The notes: a model not told the origin generated them from the sequence alone. Shown: positions 1 through 5,845, numbered from the stretch's first letter. The stretch is 8,261 nt of DNA from an uncultured Candidatus Saccharibacteria bacterium (GCA_938046495.1 CALIXG010000105.1:1-8261), one strand, 5' to 3'. A program made the numbers and translations.

Positions 1-44
1 TCTACGATGATATTTTCTATGAAGATGAAGGATTCGATTTTTAA
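1..44 (+). CDS. 3' end of an unidentified gene (partial)
   Basis: The open frame whose codons begin at position 3 encodes YDDIFYEDEGFDF and stops at TAA 42-44. It would be the strongly acidic C-terminus of a protein whose body lies outside the window. The stop codon is fused to the A-tract of the terminator stem starting at 43, exactly the arrangement seen at the metG stop (4641-4643), which favours this frame. The alternative is frame 1, which stays open to TAA 49-51 and would give a tail ending in IFKK. Thirteen residues are too few to name a family. Confidence 0.4.
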   Translation, partial: YDDIFYEDEGFDF

Positions 45-72
45 AAAATAACCCTACTATGGGTTATTTTTT
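43..72. terminator. Bidirectional intrinsic terminator between the left-edge gene and rsmA
   Basis: AAAAAATAACCC (43-54) pairs perfectly with GGGTTATTTTTT (61-72) around a TACTAT loop, giving a 12-bp stem. The A-tract on one side and the T-tract on the other let it work in both directions, as expected between convergent genes. TGGGTTATTT occurs twice, at 60-69 and 81-90. The second copy contains the rsmA stop codon, so in the rsmA transcript a second 5' arm could compete for the same 3' arm. Confidence 0.9.
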
Positions 73-84
73 TCTTTCCGTGGG

Positions 85-849
85 TTATTTCTCTTTTATC
101 TTATTTAGTAACTTTTCGTATTCTAATAAATCTAAATTAGCTGGCCTTGCATCTAAATCAAGCCCAAGTTCTTCGAAAATCTTCACGATTTTTTCACGGC
201 TACGTCCGGTGAAATGCGGTAACATCCCTTGTAATTTTTTGCGTGGGTTCGCAAAACATTGCTTTACGAATTTTAAAACTTCTTCCGACACTAAGGCCTT
301 TTCGCGTGGATAAAAGATTACCGAAGCCGAATCAACTTTTGGTGGTGGCGTAAAAAGTTTACGCTTCACGAAAATGCCCCCTTCGACTTCCGCGTAATTT
401 TGTACGAATAAAGTTAGGAACGAGTAGCGACCTTTTTCTTCGAGGATGCGATCCGCCACTTCTTTCTGCATTAAGAGTACGATTTTCGCTGGCTTCTTTT
501 TAAGGAGTAACAATTTTCGAATAATTGGGCTAGTGATGTAGTAAGGAATATTTCCTACTACCGAAAAATCACCATCAAGTTGACTAAAATCAAAATCGAG
601 AACATCAGTATTAATTATTTCCAGATTTTTACCAGGGAAGGAATTTGGTAGATTATGTGCTAGTTTCTCATCAAACTCGATCGCCACTACTTTTGGAAAA
701 CGCCTGAGTAGGGAACTTGTCAGTGTGCCTAGACCTGGTCCGATTTCCACACAAAAATCCACCTCACTCCTCGCGCTTTCGGCAATTTCTTCCAAAGTAA
801 AACGATCTTTTAGCCAGTTCTGTCCCAGGGATTTTTTGTTCTGTAACAT
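85..849 (-). CDS. rsmA: 16S rRNA (adenine1518-N6/adenine1519-N6)-dimethyltransferase RsmA (KsgA)
   Basis: RsmA uses S-adenosylmethionine to dimethylate two adjacent adenines in the 3' terminal hairpin of 16S rRNA, a late checkpoint of 30S assembly in the cytoplasm. The 254-aa product has the family N-terminus KKSLGQNWL (residues 5-13), the SAM-binding motif VEIGPGLGTLT (34-44), the acidic ribose-binding residue in VAIEFD (55-60), NTDVLDFD (80-87), the catalytic NIPYY motif (100-104) and FTPPPKVDSASV (166-177). The remainder is the small C-terminal helical domain. Length is near the family norm of about 270. Translation starts at ATG 849-847 behind AGGAG. That Shine-Dalgarno overlaps the TAG stop of the upstream muralytic gene, with 9 bp between the genes, so the two are very probably cotranscribed and perhaps translationally coupled. 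Identification is secure. Confidence 0.97.
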   Translation of the reverse strand: MLQNKKSLGQNWLKDRFTLEEIAESARSEVDFCVEIGPGLGTLTSSLLRRFPKVVAIEFDEKLAHNLPNSFPGKNLEIINTDVLDFDFSQLDGDFSVVGNIPYYITSPIIRKLLLLKKKPAKIVLLMQKEVADRILEEKGRYSFLTLFVQNYAEVEGGIFVKRKLFTPPPKVDSASVIFYPREKALVSEEVLKFVKQCFANPRKKLQGMLPHFTGRSREKIVKIFEELGLDLDARPANLDLLEYEKLLNKIKEK

Positions 850-855
850 CTTTTT

Positions 856-861
856 CTCCTA
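856..861 (-). promoter_or_regulatory. Ribosome binding site of rsmA fused to the upstream stop codon
   Basis: On the minus strand the sequence reads TAGGAG, then 6 nt, then ATG. The TAG ends the upstream muralytic gene and AGGAG is the Shine-Dalgarno of rsmA. A ribosome finishing the first gene stands on the initiation site of the second. This supports an operon and fixes the rsmA start. Confidence 0.8.
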
Positions 862-1905
862 GTACCAGTGATGGCTACTCCAGAAAGTCCAAGCTTGGCT
901 CCAACCACCATAACGTCCAGTGACGTAGCCAATCATCCAACGAATTTGAGTCACTGGGTTGGTCTTCCAATCGCTACCAGCTGAAGCCATCTTCGAGCCT
1001 GGAAGTGCCTGTGGAATGCCGTATGCACCGGAGCCTGCATTGGTGGCATCATAACGACAACCTGATTCTCGCATAATTAAGGTTAAAGCTGTATGTAAAT
1101 CATTTTCTGAAACACCAGCACTTCTGGCATAATTTGCACAAGTTTCCCAATCTGGTGGAATTGACTTTTTGCTACCAACCTTCGTCACCCTAGTGACTGG
1201 CTGTTTAATAATTTTATTCGAGACTAGCTCACGCGAAACTTCTACGTTATTTACCATATTAATCTTGTAAATAGATTGCTTGCGTCCCACTTCACCCATT
1301 ACCTCGAGTTTAGTTTGACCGGTCGCCATACTTGGGTCATTTTCAGTTTTTTCTTCGTATGGAATTTCTTCCTCCACGGTTACTTCATGGCCACCTGTAT
1401 GTTTCAAGTGATATTTTGTGGAAAGACCAGCCTCTAGAATGTCGTGTTTTGCCACCTTAGTTACCACATCACCATCATAAACATTAAAACCAGCTTCCTT
1501 AAAAAGAGCTTTTGCGTCAGTAGTTGCAGTCATTAAAAATACCGTCTTTTGGCCATCACTTAGCGTGACAGGTTTAGCGCGGTAAATATTAATGCGATAA
1601 TTGTCAGAATTAATCCGTTCCGTACGGGCAGGCTCCACCTTATCATAATTTTCTACAGCAATATTTGAGCGCTTCAAAGCCTCTTCGACGGTATTGGCGT
1701 TAGTTTTAATCGTCAAAGTTTTATTGTCGGCAAAAAATGTCACATAATGCATGTCCGAAATTTCTCCAGCATCTGGATCTTTAGCCTCGGCAAAAGCCGA
1801 ACGCACCCTCGAAAATCCGAAGATTATACCAGATAAAACTAGCAAAAAAGCGCTAAAAACATATAGCGTCTTATAAGTCTTGGCTATTTTGAAAGCACTA
1901 CTCAC
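859..1905 (-). CDS. Secreted or anchored RpfB/YabE-like muralytic protein: DUF348 x2, G5, lysozyme-like transglycosylase domain
   Basis: This is a predicted extracytoplasmic peptidoglycan-cleaving enzyme of 348 aa. A hydrophobic segment (about 15-31) ending in SAFAEA could be a signal peptide or an anchor. Two DUF348 repeats follow (about 54-93 and 111-150), each pairing a beta segment with a helix such as TVEEALKRSNI. A G5 domain covers about 175-246 (VTVEEEIPYEEKT through EVSRELVSNKII to VGSK). The C-terminal domain (252-348) is lysozyme-like: the catalytic glutamate is probably E280 in MRESG, followed by GAYGIPQALPGSKM, the GSDW-TNP-TQI-W pattern and GRYGGW. Cys256 and Cys283 could form a disulfide. 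The layout matches actinobacterial RpfB and Bacillus YabE, but the catalytic domain is neither the Rpf nor the 3D domain. The start is GTG: an in-frame TAG lies directly before it and no other plausible start precedes the hydrophobic segment. It heads the operon with rsmA. Family is confident; substrate and role are inferred. Confidence 0.92.
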   Translation of the reverse strand: MSSAFKIAKTYKTLYVFSAFLLVLSGIIFGFSRVRSAFAEAKDPDAGEISDMHYVTFFADNKTLTIKTNANTVEEALKRSNIAVENYDKVEPARTERINSDNYRINIYRAKPVTLSDGQKTVFLMTATTDAKALFKEAGFNVYDGDVVTKVAKHDILEAGLSTKYHLKHTGGHEVTVEEEIPYEEKTENDPSMATGQTKLEVMGEVGRKQSIYKINMVNNVEVSRELVSNKIIKQPVTRVTKVGSKKSIPPDWETCANYARSAGVSENDLHTALTLIMRESGCRYDATNAGSGAYGIPQALPGSKMASAGSDWKTNPVTQIRWMIGYVTGRYGGWSQAWTFWSSHHWY

Positions 1906-1911
1906 CTAATT

Positions 1912-1940
1912 ATTATAGCATATCGTGATTTATCGATAAA
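1912..1940 (-). promoter_or_regulatory. Extended -10 promoter of the muralytic gene-rsmA operon, predicted leaderless
   Basis: On the minus strand TGCTATAAT ends at 1912 (hexamer 1917-1912), a consensus extended -10. A weak -35, TTTATC (1940-1935), lies 17 bp upstream. A start site 7 nt after the hexamer falls on position 1905, the G of the GTG start codon, so the mRNA would have no 5' leader. The consensus -10 with a poor -35 fits an extended-minus-10 promoter. Confidence 0.7.
1929..1940. repeat. Perfect 12-bp palindrome in the divergent promoter region (operator candidate)
   Basis: TTTATCGATAAA is its own reverse complement. It covers the -35 position of the leftward muralytic promoter and lies just upstream of the probable rightward -10. 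A dimeric regulator bound here could affect both genes. In AT-rich DNA a 12-bp palindrome can occur by chance, and no second copy was noticed in the window. Confidence 0.4.
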
Positions 1941-1953
1941 GTTTACGCTAATT

Positions 1954-1964
1954 TATGATAAAAT
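1954..1964 (+). promoter_or_regulatory. Probable -10 region for the 383-aa membrane protein gene
   Basis: TATGATAAAAT contains two overlapping candidates: TATGAT (1954-1959) and TGATAAAAT (1956-1964, an extended -10 with hexamer TAAAAT). Neither has a convincing -35. The predicted start near 1966-1971 leaves a leader of about 28-33 nt containing AAGGA (1988-1992), a Shine-Dalgarno 6 nt before ATG 1999. Unlike its divergent neighbour, this gene appears to be leadered. Confidence 0.45.
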
Positions 1965-1998
1965 AAACTTAAGAGTTATCACATAAAAAGGATGTTTC

Positions 1999-3150
1999 AT
2001 GAATCAAGCGGACAACACCGAAGACTTTGCCAATTTAATGGAAGAATTGAATAATTACACCCCCGAAAATAAATCTGGAAATATTAATTCTTCGACTCAA
2101 GCTCCCGAAGGCTCTTCTACTATTGATTTAGATAAGCTTGATGCGGCTTCTGATGCTAATCAGCCAGTCACCATAGCCCCATCCGCCGACTTTGCTTCTT
2201 CTATGAATCAAACTGCCACTACTTCTGCTACAACTAAAAACCCAGACGATTTAACCGCGTCTAACCATACCCCACTTTCACCTCTGATGAATTTGGATGG
2301 TACGGAAAATACCGAGGCGGTTAAAGCTGCTGAACCTGCCAAGGACTCAGCTCCAGATGATGTCGATTTTACCAAAGAAGATCAAGCAGAAGATGCCGAA
2401 AAAAATGAACATGAAAAATTTCTCGAAGATCAAGAGAAAAATCCTCTGAAGGCCGCCGATCCAGTTCCGGGTTCTATCGGTAGCGCAGTTTCTTATCATG
2501 ATTACGAAAAAGAGAAGAATGAAGAAGCTACCAAGGCGCAAAATCCAGAGAAAAAGTCACTTAAACTCGACCCGAAAATCATCGCCATTATTGCCATTGC
2601 CGGTATTTTTGTAATTTTTGGCGCCATCTTCTTGATTAATACCTTGAGTAATCAGCCGAAGAAATCTTCTCGCGCCAGTAATAAGAGCACCGTCGTTGCT
2701 AATGAAAATCAAATTCTCGAATGCGCCACCAAAGTTTCCGAAGAGAATCGCACGAAATATAATGCCGCTTCTGGTGAGGTGACTAAGATTTTTACTTACA
2801 GTTACGACTCCTTATCGAGCATTGAAATCCGTACAGTTTATGAATTTAGCTCCACCGAGGCCGCTAAAACCGCCAAGCAAGCTATTGATTCGGAAAATCA
2901 ACTCACAGAAAATAATGGTCGTACCGAAAAGATTGAAAATCACAAGACTATCACCTCTGGTTTGGATGGTAAAATCGTCTCTCTTTCGGTCATTGTAAAA
3001 TCGGAAGACCTTGAAGCGTATCAGAAGACTGATGACTTTAAAAATCAAAGTTTCGCTACCGCGGACGCTGACGGCAAACTTGATCTTTCGATTAATAATG
3101 TGCTCACTACCCAAAATCTCCAGGGTTTCTCCTGTAGTATTACCGAATAG
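1999..3150 (+). CDS. Single-pass membrane protein with long acidic disordered cytoplasmic region; family not recognised
   Basis: I do not recognise the family of this 383-aa protein. Residues 1-190 are low-complexity, rich in Asp, Glu, Ser, Thr, Ala and Asn, and probably disordered. One island, PVPGSIGSAVSYHDYE (155-170), looks less random. A basic stretch (EKKSLKLDPK) leads into one transmembrane helix (about 193-215), followed by KK. This charge pattern suggests N-inside topology with the C-terminal part outside. The C-terminal domain (about 236-383) looks folded, with alternating beta strands such as IEIRTVYEF and IVSLSVIVK, and has only two cysteines, C242 and C379, near its ends, which could form a disulfide. 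It starts at ATG behind AAGGA and ends at TAG just before a terminator, so it is probably monocistronic. It lies divergent from the muralytic operon. An envelope or surface role is inference. Confidence 0.85.
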   Translation: MNQADNTEDFANLMEELNNYTPENKSGNINSSTQAPEGSSTIDLDKLDAASDANQPVTIAPSADFASSMNQTATTSATTKNPDDLTASNHTPLSPLMNLDGTENTEAVKAAEPAKDSAPDDVDFTKEDQAEDAEKNEHEKFLEDQEKNPLKAADPVPGSIGSAVSYHDYEKEKNEEATKAQNPEKKSLKLDPKIIAIIAIAGIFVIFGAIFLINTLSNQPKKSSRASNKSTVVANENQILECATKVSEENRTKYNAASGEVTKIFTYSYDSLSSIEIRTVYEFSSTEAAKTAKQAIDSENQLTENNGRTEKIENHKTITSGLDGKIVSLSVIVKSEDLEAYQKTDDFKNQSFATADADGKLDLSINNVLTTQNLQGFSCSITE

Positions 3151-3154
3151 AAGA

Positions 3155-3186
3155 TTCAAAAGAGGCTTACTGGCCTCTTTTTTGAA
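3155..3186 (+). terminator. Intrinsic terminator after the 383-aa membrane protein gene
   Basis: AAAAGAGGC (3158-3166) pairs with GCCTCTTTT (3173-3181) around a 6-nt loop, followed by more T. Flanking TTC (3155-3157) and GAA (3184-3186) can extend the stem beyond a small bulge. It begins 5 nt after the stop codon and runs directly into the metG promoter. Confidence 0.88.
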
Positions 3187-3215
3187 TTGAGGAAATACTT
3201 GATTTTTGCTATAAT
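3187..3215 (+). promoter_or_regulatory. metG promoter with consensus extended -10 and a 6-nt leader
   Basis: TTGAGG (3187-3192), a 17-bp spacer and TATAAT (3210-3215) preceded by TGC form a strong extended -10 promoter, the best in the window. Transcription starting 7 nt after the hexamer would begin at about 3222, leaving only 6 nt before ATG 3228. AGGA at 3220-3223 would then be mostly absent from the mRNA. There is no room for a T-box or other leader control. Confidence 0.82.
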
Positions 3216-3227
3216 TATTAGGAAATT

Positions 3228-4643
3228 ATGAAAAATATCTATATTACCACTGCTATACCTTATGTTAACGGCCTCCCACATATCGGACATGCCGAAGATT
3301 ATTTGCTTGCTGATATTTATAAACGCTACCAGGAACTTCTGGGCAACTCTGTGCGTTTTCAGGCTGGTACTGATGAGCATGGTAATAAAATTGAGAAAAA
3401 AGCCAAATCTCTAGGTATCGACACGCAAAAATACGTTGACGATAATGCCAAAAAATTCCAAGAATTCATTGCGCGTTTTGATGTGAAATACACAGATTAC
3501 ATCCGTACTTCCGATCCAGAACATATGCAGCGTGTGCAGGAAATTTGGCAAAAACTTTCAAAACATATTTATACTGCCAGCTATGATGGTTGGTATTGCG
3601 AAGGTTGTGAAAGTTTTGTCACCGAAAAAGAATACACCGAAAATCAAGGTATTTGTCCAGACCACCAAACGCCATATAATCGCCTTTCTGAATCAAATTA
3701 TTATTTCCGTATTAGTGATTTTAAAGATGAAATTCGTGCCAAAATCGAAAGCGGGGAAATGCAAATCCTGCCAGAATTTCGTAAGAATGAAATTTTGAAA
3801 CTTCTAGCTGATGCGCCAGATGTTTCGATTTCACGTCCAAAATCACATCTTTCTTGGGGTATTCCGGTACCAGGGGATGAAGAACAGGTGATGTATGTTT
3901 GGATGGATGCGCTCACGAATTACATTACCGTCCTCGGTTATCCAGACCAGGATATTTCCAAGTTTTGGCCAGCCACGGTTAGTATTGTCGGTAAAGACAT
4001 CCTGCGTTTTCATGCTATTTTATGGCCAGCGATTTTACTTGGCCTCGGCCTTCCTCTTCCGAAGACTCTCCTTTCACATGGTTTTATTTTGGCGAACGGT
4101 ACGAAAATGAGTAAGAGCATTGGTAACGTTGTGGACCCTATCGAAGTACTCGATAAGCATGGGGTTGATGCTTTCCGTTATTTCTTCTCTCGCCATATCG
4201 ATACCTTCCTGGATTCTGATTTCTCTTGGGAAAAATTTGAGAATGCCTATAATAATGAACTCGCGAACGATTATGGTAACCTTGTTCAGCGTTTAGCTAC
4301 CCTCTGTAAAAAGAATCAGGTCAGTCTCACGGACACGCCAGCTCTTGAGTTCACGCCAGAATATCGTGAATTGATGGATAATTTTAACTTCTCTGGTGCT
4401 ATTGATTATGCTTGGGGTCACGTGCAATTAATTAATAAACATATCGAAGATCAAAAGCCATGGACTGTGGCTAAGACTGATCCAGAAGCTGCTAAACAAA
4501 TTCTAGTTAATCTCGTAAACGAGCTTCTCCTGGTTAATCATATGCTTAAACCGTTTTTGCCAATCACCGCTACGATTGAACAAATTTTTACCGCCTCTGA
4601 AATCGCCCCACCAGCTACTCCACTCTTTCCAAAGGAGCGCTAA
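3228..4643 (+). CDS. metG: Methionyl-tRNA synthetase (MetRS), compact form without C-terminal tRNA-binding domain
   Basis: This cytoplasmic class I synthetase charges tRNA-Met, including initiator tRNA. The 471-aa product has the Rossmann start TAIPYVNGLPHIGHA with the HIGH motif at 18-21 and AGTDEHG (46-52). The zinc knuckle has Cys124, Cys127, Cys143 and probably His146, the CxxC-CxxH form with one zinc known from Thermus-type MetRS. SWGIPVPGD (209-217), YVWMDALTNY (223-232) and the KMSKS loop (294-298) follow. An alpha-helical anticodon-binding domain begins near NDYGNLVQRL and runs to the end. The EMAP-like dimerisation domain of longer MetRS (about 650-680 aa) is absent. An in-frame TAG at 3219-3221 excludes an upstream start. 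The gene is transcribed alone, between two terminators. Identification is secure. Confidence 0.98.
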   Translation: MKNIYITTAIPYVNGLPHIGHAEDYLLADIYKRYQELLGNSVRFQAGTDEHGNKIEKKAKSLGIDTQKYVDDNAKKFQEFIARFDVKYTDYIRTSDPEHMQRVQEIWQKLSKHIYTASYDGWYCEGCESFVTEKEYTENQGICPDHQTPYNRLSESNYYFRISDFKDEIRAKIESGEMQILPEFRKNEILKLLADAPDVSISRPKSHLSWGIPVPGDEEQVMYVWMDALTNYITVLGYPDQDISKFWPATVSIVGKDILRFHAILWPAILLGLGLPLPKTLLSHGFILANGTKMSKSIGNVVDPIEVLDKHGVDAFRYFFSRHIDTFLDSDFSWEKFENAYNNELANDYGNLVQRLATLCKKNQVSLTDTPALEFTPEYRELMDNFNFSGAIDYAWGHVQLINKHIEDQKPWTVAKTDPEAAKQILVNLVNELLLVNHMLKPFLPITATIEQIFTASEIAPPATPLFPKER

Positions 4644-4670
4644 AAAATAGCCCATTGCGGGCTATTTTTT
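4642..4670. terminator. Intrinsic terminator of metG, fused to its stop codon
   Basis: AAAAAATAGCCC (4642-4653) and GGGCTATTTTTT (4659-4670) form a perfect 12-bp stem with an ATTGC loop. The first two A's of the stem belong to the TAA stop codon at 4641-4643. The symmetry gives U-tracts in both directions. Confidence 0.92.
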
Positions 4671-4716
4671 AATATATAATATAAAGCTAAAAATCCTATC
4701 CGAAATATATCTATAA

Positions 4717-4746
4717 AAATAAGACCCTCGCGTGGGGGTCTTATTT
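4717..4746. terminator. Second bidirectional terminator, serving the convergent aquaporin-like gene
   Basis: AAATAAGACCC (4717-4727) pairs with GGGTCTTATTT (4736-4746). The stem extends inward by a T-G and a C-G pair to a GCGT loop, 13 bp in all. On the minus strand it lies 13 nt beyond the stop codon of the channel gene and is followed by TTATAG after the T-run. With the hairpin at 4642-4670 it insulates the convergent pair. Confidence 0.9.
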
Positions 4747-4759
4747 AGTTTGCTACAGA

Positions 4760-5770
4760 TTATTTGCAGCACTTGTCGTGATGTTTTTCTTCACAGCAAT
4801 CACATTCGCAGTCATCTGAAAGAGCCTTAGCTACATCGGCTACGAAGAAGGCAAGGATGCCAGCTACGAGTGGGGTGATAATGTGAACCAAAGATTCGAG
4901 AGCTACGGTACCCATCAAAGCGTCAAATTTCTCAGCTGAAGTAGGGAAGATTTGATACATGATAGCAATAGCTGGGTTCAAGATGAAATTATTGCGAAGC
5001 TTAAAGAAGCTGTCGGAAAGAATCAAACAGAAGAGAACTGCGAGAGTTACACCACCAGCGATAATCGCTGCGTAGGTGAAAGCACTTTTCTTGTGGTTGT
5101 ATTCTTGGGCACGGTTGAAGAAGAATGCTACAGTGAAGACACCGACGAATTCGATCAACATGTATTTCCAGAAATCGCTACCGGTTGCAGCAGTGAGAGC
5201 TGGAAGTTCAGCGCTGGCGCCACTAGCTGTGCGGAGACCGCCGATAATTAATAAACCAAGCCATGCACCGACTACCTGAGCTACGATGTAAAGTACACCG
5301 CGAATTGCTGAAACGCGACGAGTCGCCATCATGCCGATTGTGGTAGCTGGGTTAAGATGCGCACCTGAATAGGCATAAACTGCCAAGGTAATCGCAAGGA
5401 AACCAAACAAAATATAAAGTGGTTGTTGGATTCCAAGGGTTAGAAGAAGCATGGAAAGGAACATCGTTCCGATTACTTCACCGATTACTGCACCCCAAAT
5501 ACGTGGAGTTTCGAAAATCGTTAAAATATTCTCACCTTCAGGATATTTACGAGCGAAGAAACCCTTGAATGGATTCTTGCTTTCCTTAATTTTCTTTTCT
5601 ACTTTGAGGACTTCTTTTGTTATTTTCTTTTCAGCCTTCTCAGTCGCTTTTTTACTATCGTCGACAACTTTTTCGACGACCTCGATAACCTCTTCTTTAA
5701 TTTCGGCTACCTCTGGTGTATTCACAGTCGTTTTTGGCTTGTGTGCAGACTTTTTAGTCTTTTTTGCCAT
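4760..5770 (-). CDS. Aquaporin/MIP-family channel with charged N-terminal extension and Cys/His-rich C-terminal tail
   Basis: This is a membrane channel of the major intrinsic protein family, 336 aa against about 230-280 for typical bacterial members. Residues 1-75 are a Lys/Glu-rich extension, probably helical or coiled coil. The core has six predicted helices (about 91-111, 117-135, 156-177, 200-219, 231-252, 295-315) and two NPA half-helices: SGAHLNPATT (135-144, NPA 140-142... here N140 P141 A142) and FILNPAIAI (262-270, N265 P266 A267). The arginine that normally follows the second NPA and forms the ar/R filter is Ile268, so permeation could differ from water or glycerol channels. The cytoplasmic tail 321-335 has six Cys (321, 323, 325, 326, 334, 335) and His330-331, resembling a metal-binding cluster. 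ATG 5770-5768 sits behind a strong AAGGAGG. It is transcribed alone, convergent with metG. The MIP fold is secure; the substrate is unknown. Confidence 0.93.
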   Translation of the reverse strand: MAKKTKKSAHKPKTTVNTPEVAEIKEEVIEVVEKVVDDSKKATEKAEKKITKEVLKVEKKIKESKNPFKGFFARKYPEGENILTIFETPRIWGAVIGEVIGTMFLSMLLLTLGIQQPLYILFGFLAITLAVYAYSGAHLNPATTIGMMATRRVSAIRGVLYIVAQVVGAWLGLLIIGGLRTASGASAELPALTAATGSDFWKYMLIEFVGVFTVAFFFNRAQEYNHKKSAFTYAAIIAGGVTLAVLFCLILSDSFFKLRNNFILNPAIAIMYQIFPTSAEKFDALMGTVALESLVHIITPLVAGILAFFVADVAKALSDDCECDCCEEKHHDKCCK

Positions 5771-5774
5771 TTTA

Positions 5775-5781
5775 CCTCCTT
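5775..5781 (-). promoter_or_regulatory. Strong Shine-Dalgarno of the aquaporin-like gene
   Basis: AAGGAGG on the minus strand lies 4 nt before ATG 5770-5768. It is the strongest ribosome binding site in the window and confirms that the long charged N-terminal extension is translated. It contrasts with the absent or truncated leaders of metG and the muralytic gene. Confidence 0.85.
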
Positions 5782-5796
5782 AATAATATTAAAAAA

Positions 5797-5826
5797 ATTA
5801 TATCATAATATGATAAACTATGGTAA
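5797..5826 (-). promoter_or_regulatory. Promoter of the aquaporin-like gene
   Basis: On the minus strand TGATATAAT ends at 5797 (hexamer 5802-5797), an extended consensus -10. A partial -35, TTACCA (5826-5821), lies 18 bp upstream. The predicted start near 5790 gives a leader of about 20 nt that contains the strong AAGGAGG site. Confidence 0.65.
5801..5815. repeat. 15-bp inverted repeat between the divergent channel and small-protein genes
   Basis: TATCATA (5801-5807) and TATGATA (5809-5815) form a perfect inverted repeat about A5808. It overlaps the -10 of the leftward channel gene and includes TATGAT (5809-5814), a possible -10 for the rightward small gene. It could be an operator, or just two back-to-back -10 boxes, which are naturally near-symmetric. 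Confidence 0.45.
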
Positions 5827-5834
5827 TGTATATC

Positions 5835-5841
5835 GAAAGGA
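5835..5841 (+). promoter_or_regulatory. Ribosome binding site that sets the start of the 75-aa protein
   Basis: GAAAGGA lies 4 nt before ATG 5846. The frame is open further upstream (an ATG at 5810 and beyond), but those starts lie inside the divergent promoter and have no Shine-Dalgarno, so this site decides the start. Confidence 0.7.
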
Positions 5842-5845
5842 AAAG

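Noticed and set aside
3184..3227. T-box riboswitch or leader attenuator upstream of metG, and likewise at 6113-6164 upstream of pheST
   Set aside because: Only tens of bases separate the preceding terminator from the start codon, and the -10 box sits 10-12 nt before the ATG. No leader structure can fit.
2347..3380. Minus-strand open frames opposite the 383-aa protein and the start of metG
   Set aside because: They overlap well-supported plus-strand genes and a terminator, and their translations show no recognisable domain.
4671..4716. Possible small RNA between the two terminators after metG
   Set aside because: The 46-nt AT-rich spacer has TATAAT-like strings but no convincing -35, no internal structure and no defined product.
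4952..5279. Two open frames on the plus strand inside the channel gene
   Set aside because: They are antisense shadows of the aquaporin core with no family features and no ribosome sites.
5451..5783. 110-codon open frame on the plus strand, antisense to the N-terminal part of the channel gene
   Set aside because: It mirrors the Lys/Glu-rich codons of the channel extension, has low-complexity Ser/Phe/Thr content and no ribosome site. The minus-strand gene is certain.
5810..5845. Upstream start for the 75-aa protein at ATG 5810
   Set aside because: It lies within the divergent promoter and inverted repeat and lacks a ribosome site, whereas ATG 5846 has GAAAGGA at good spacing.
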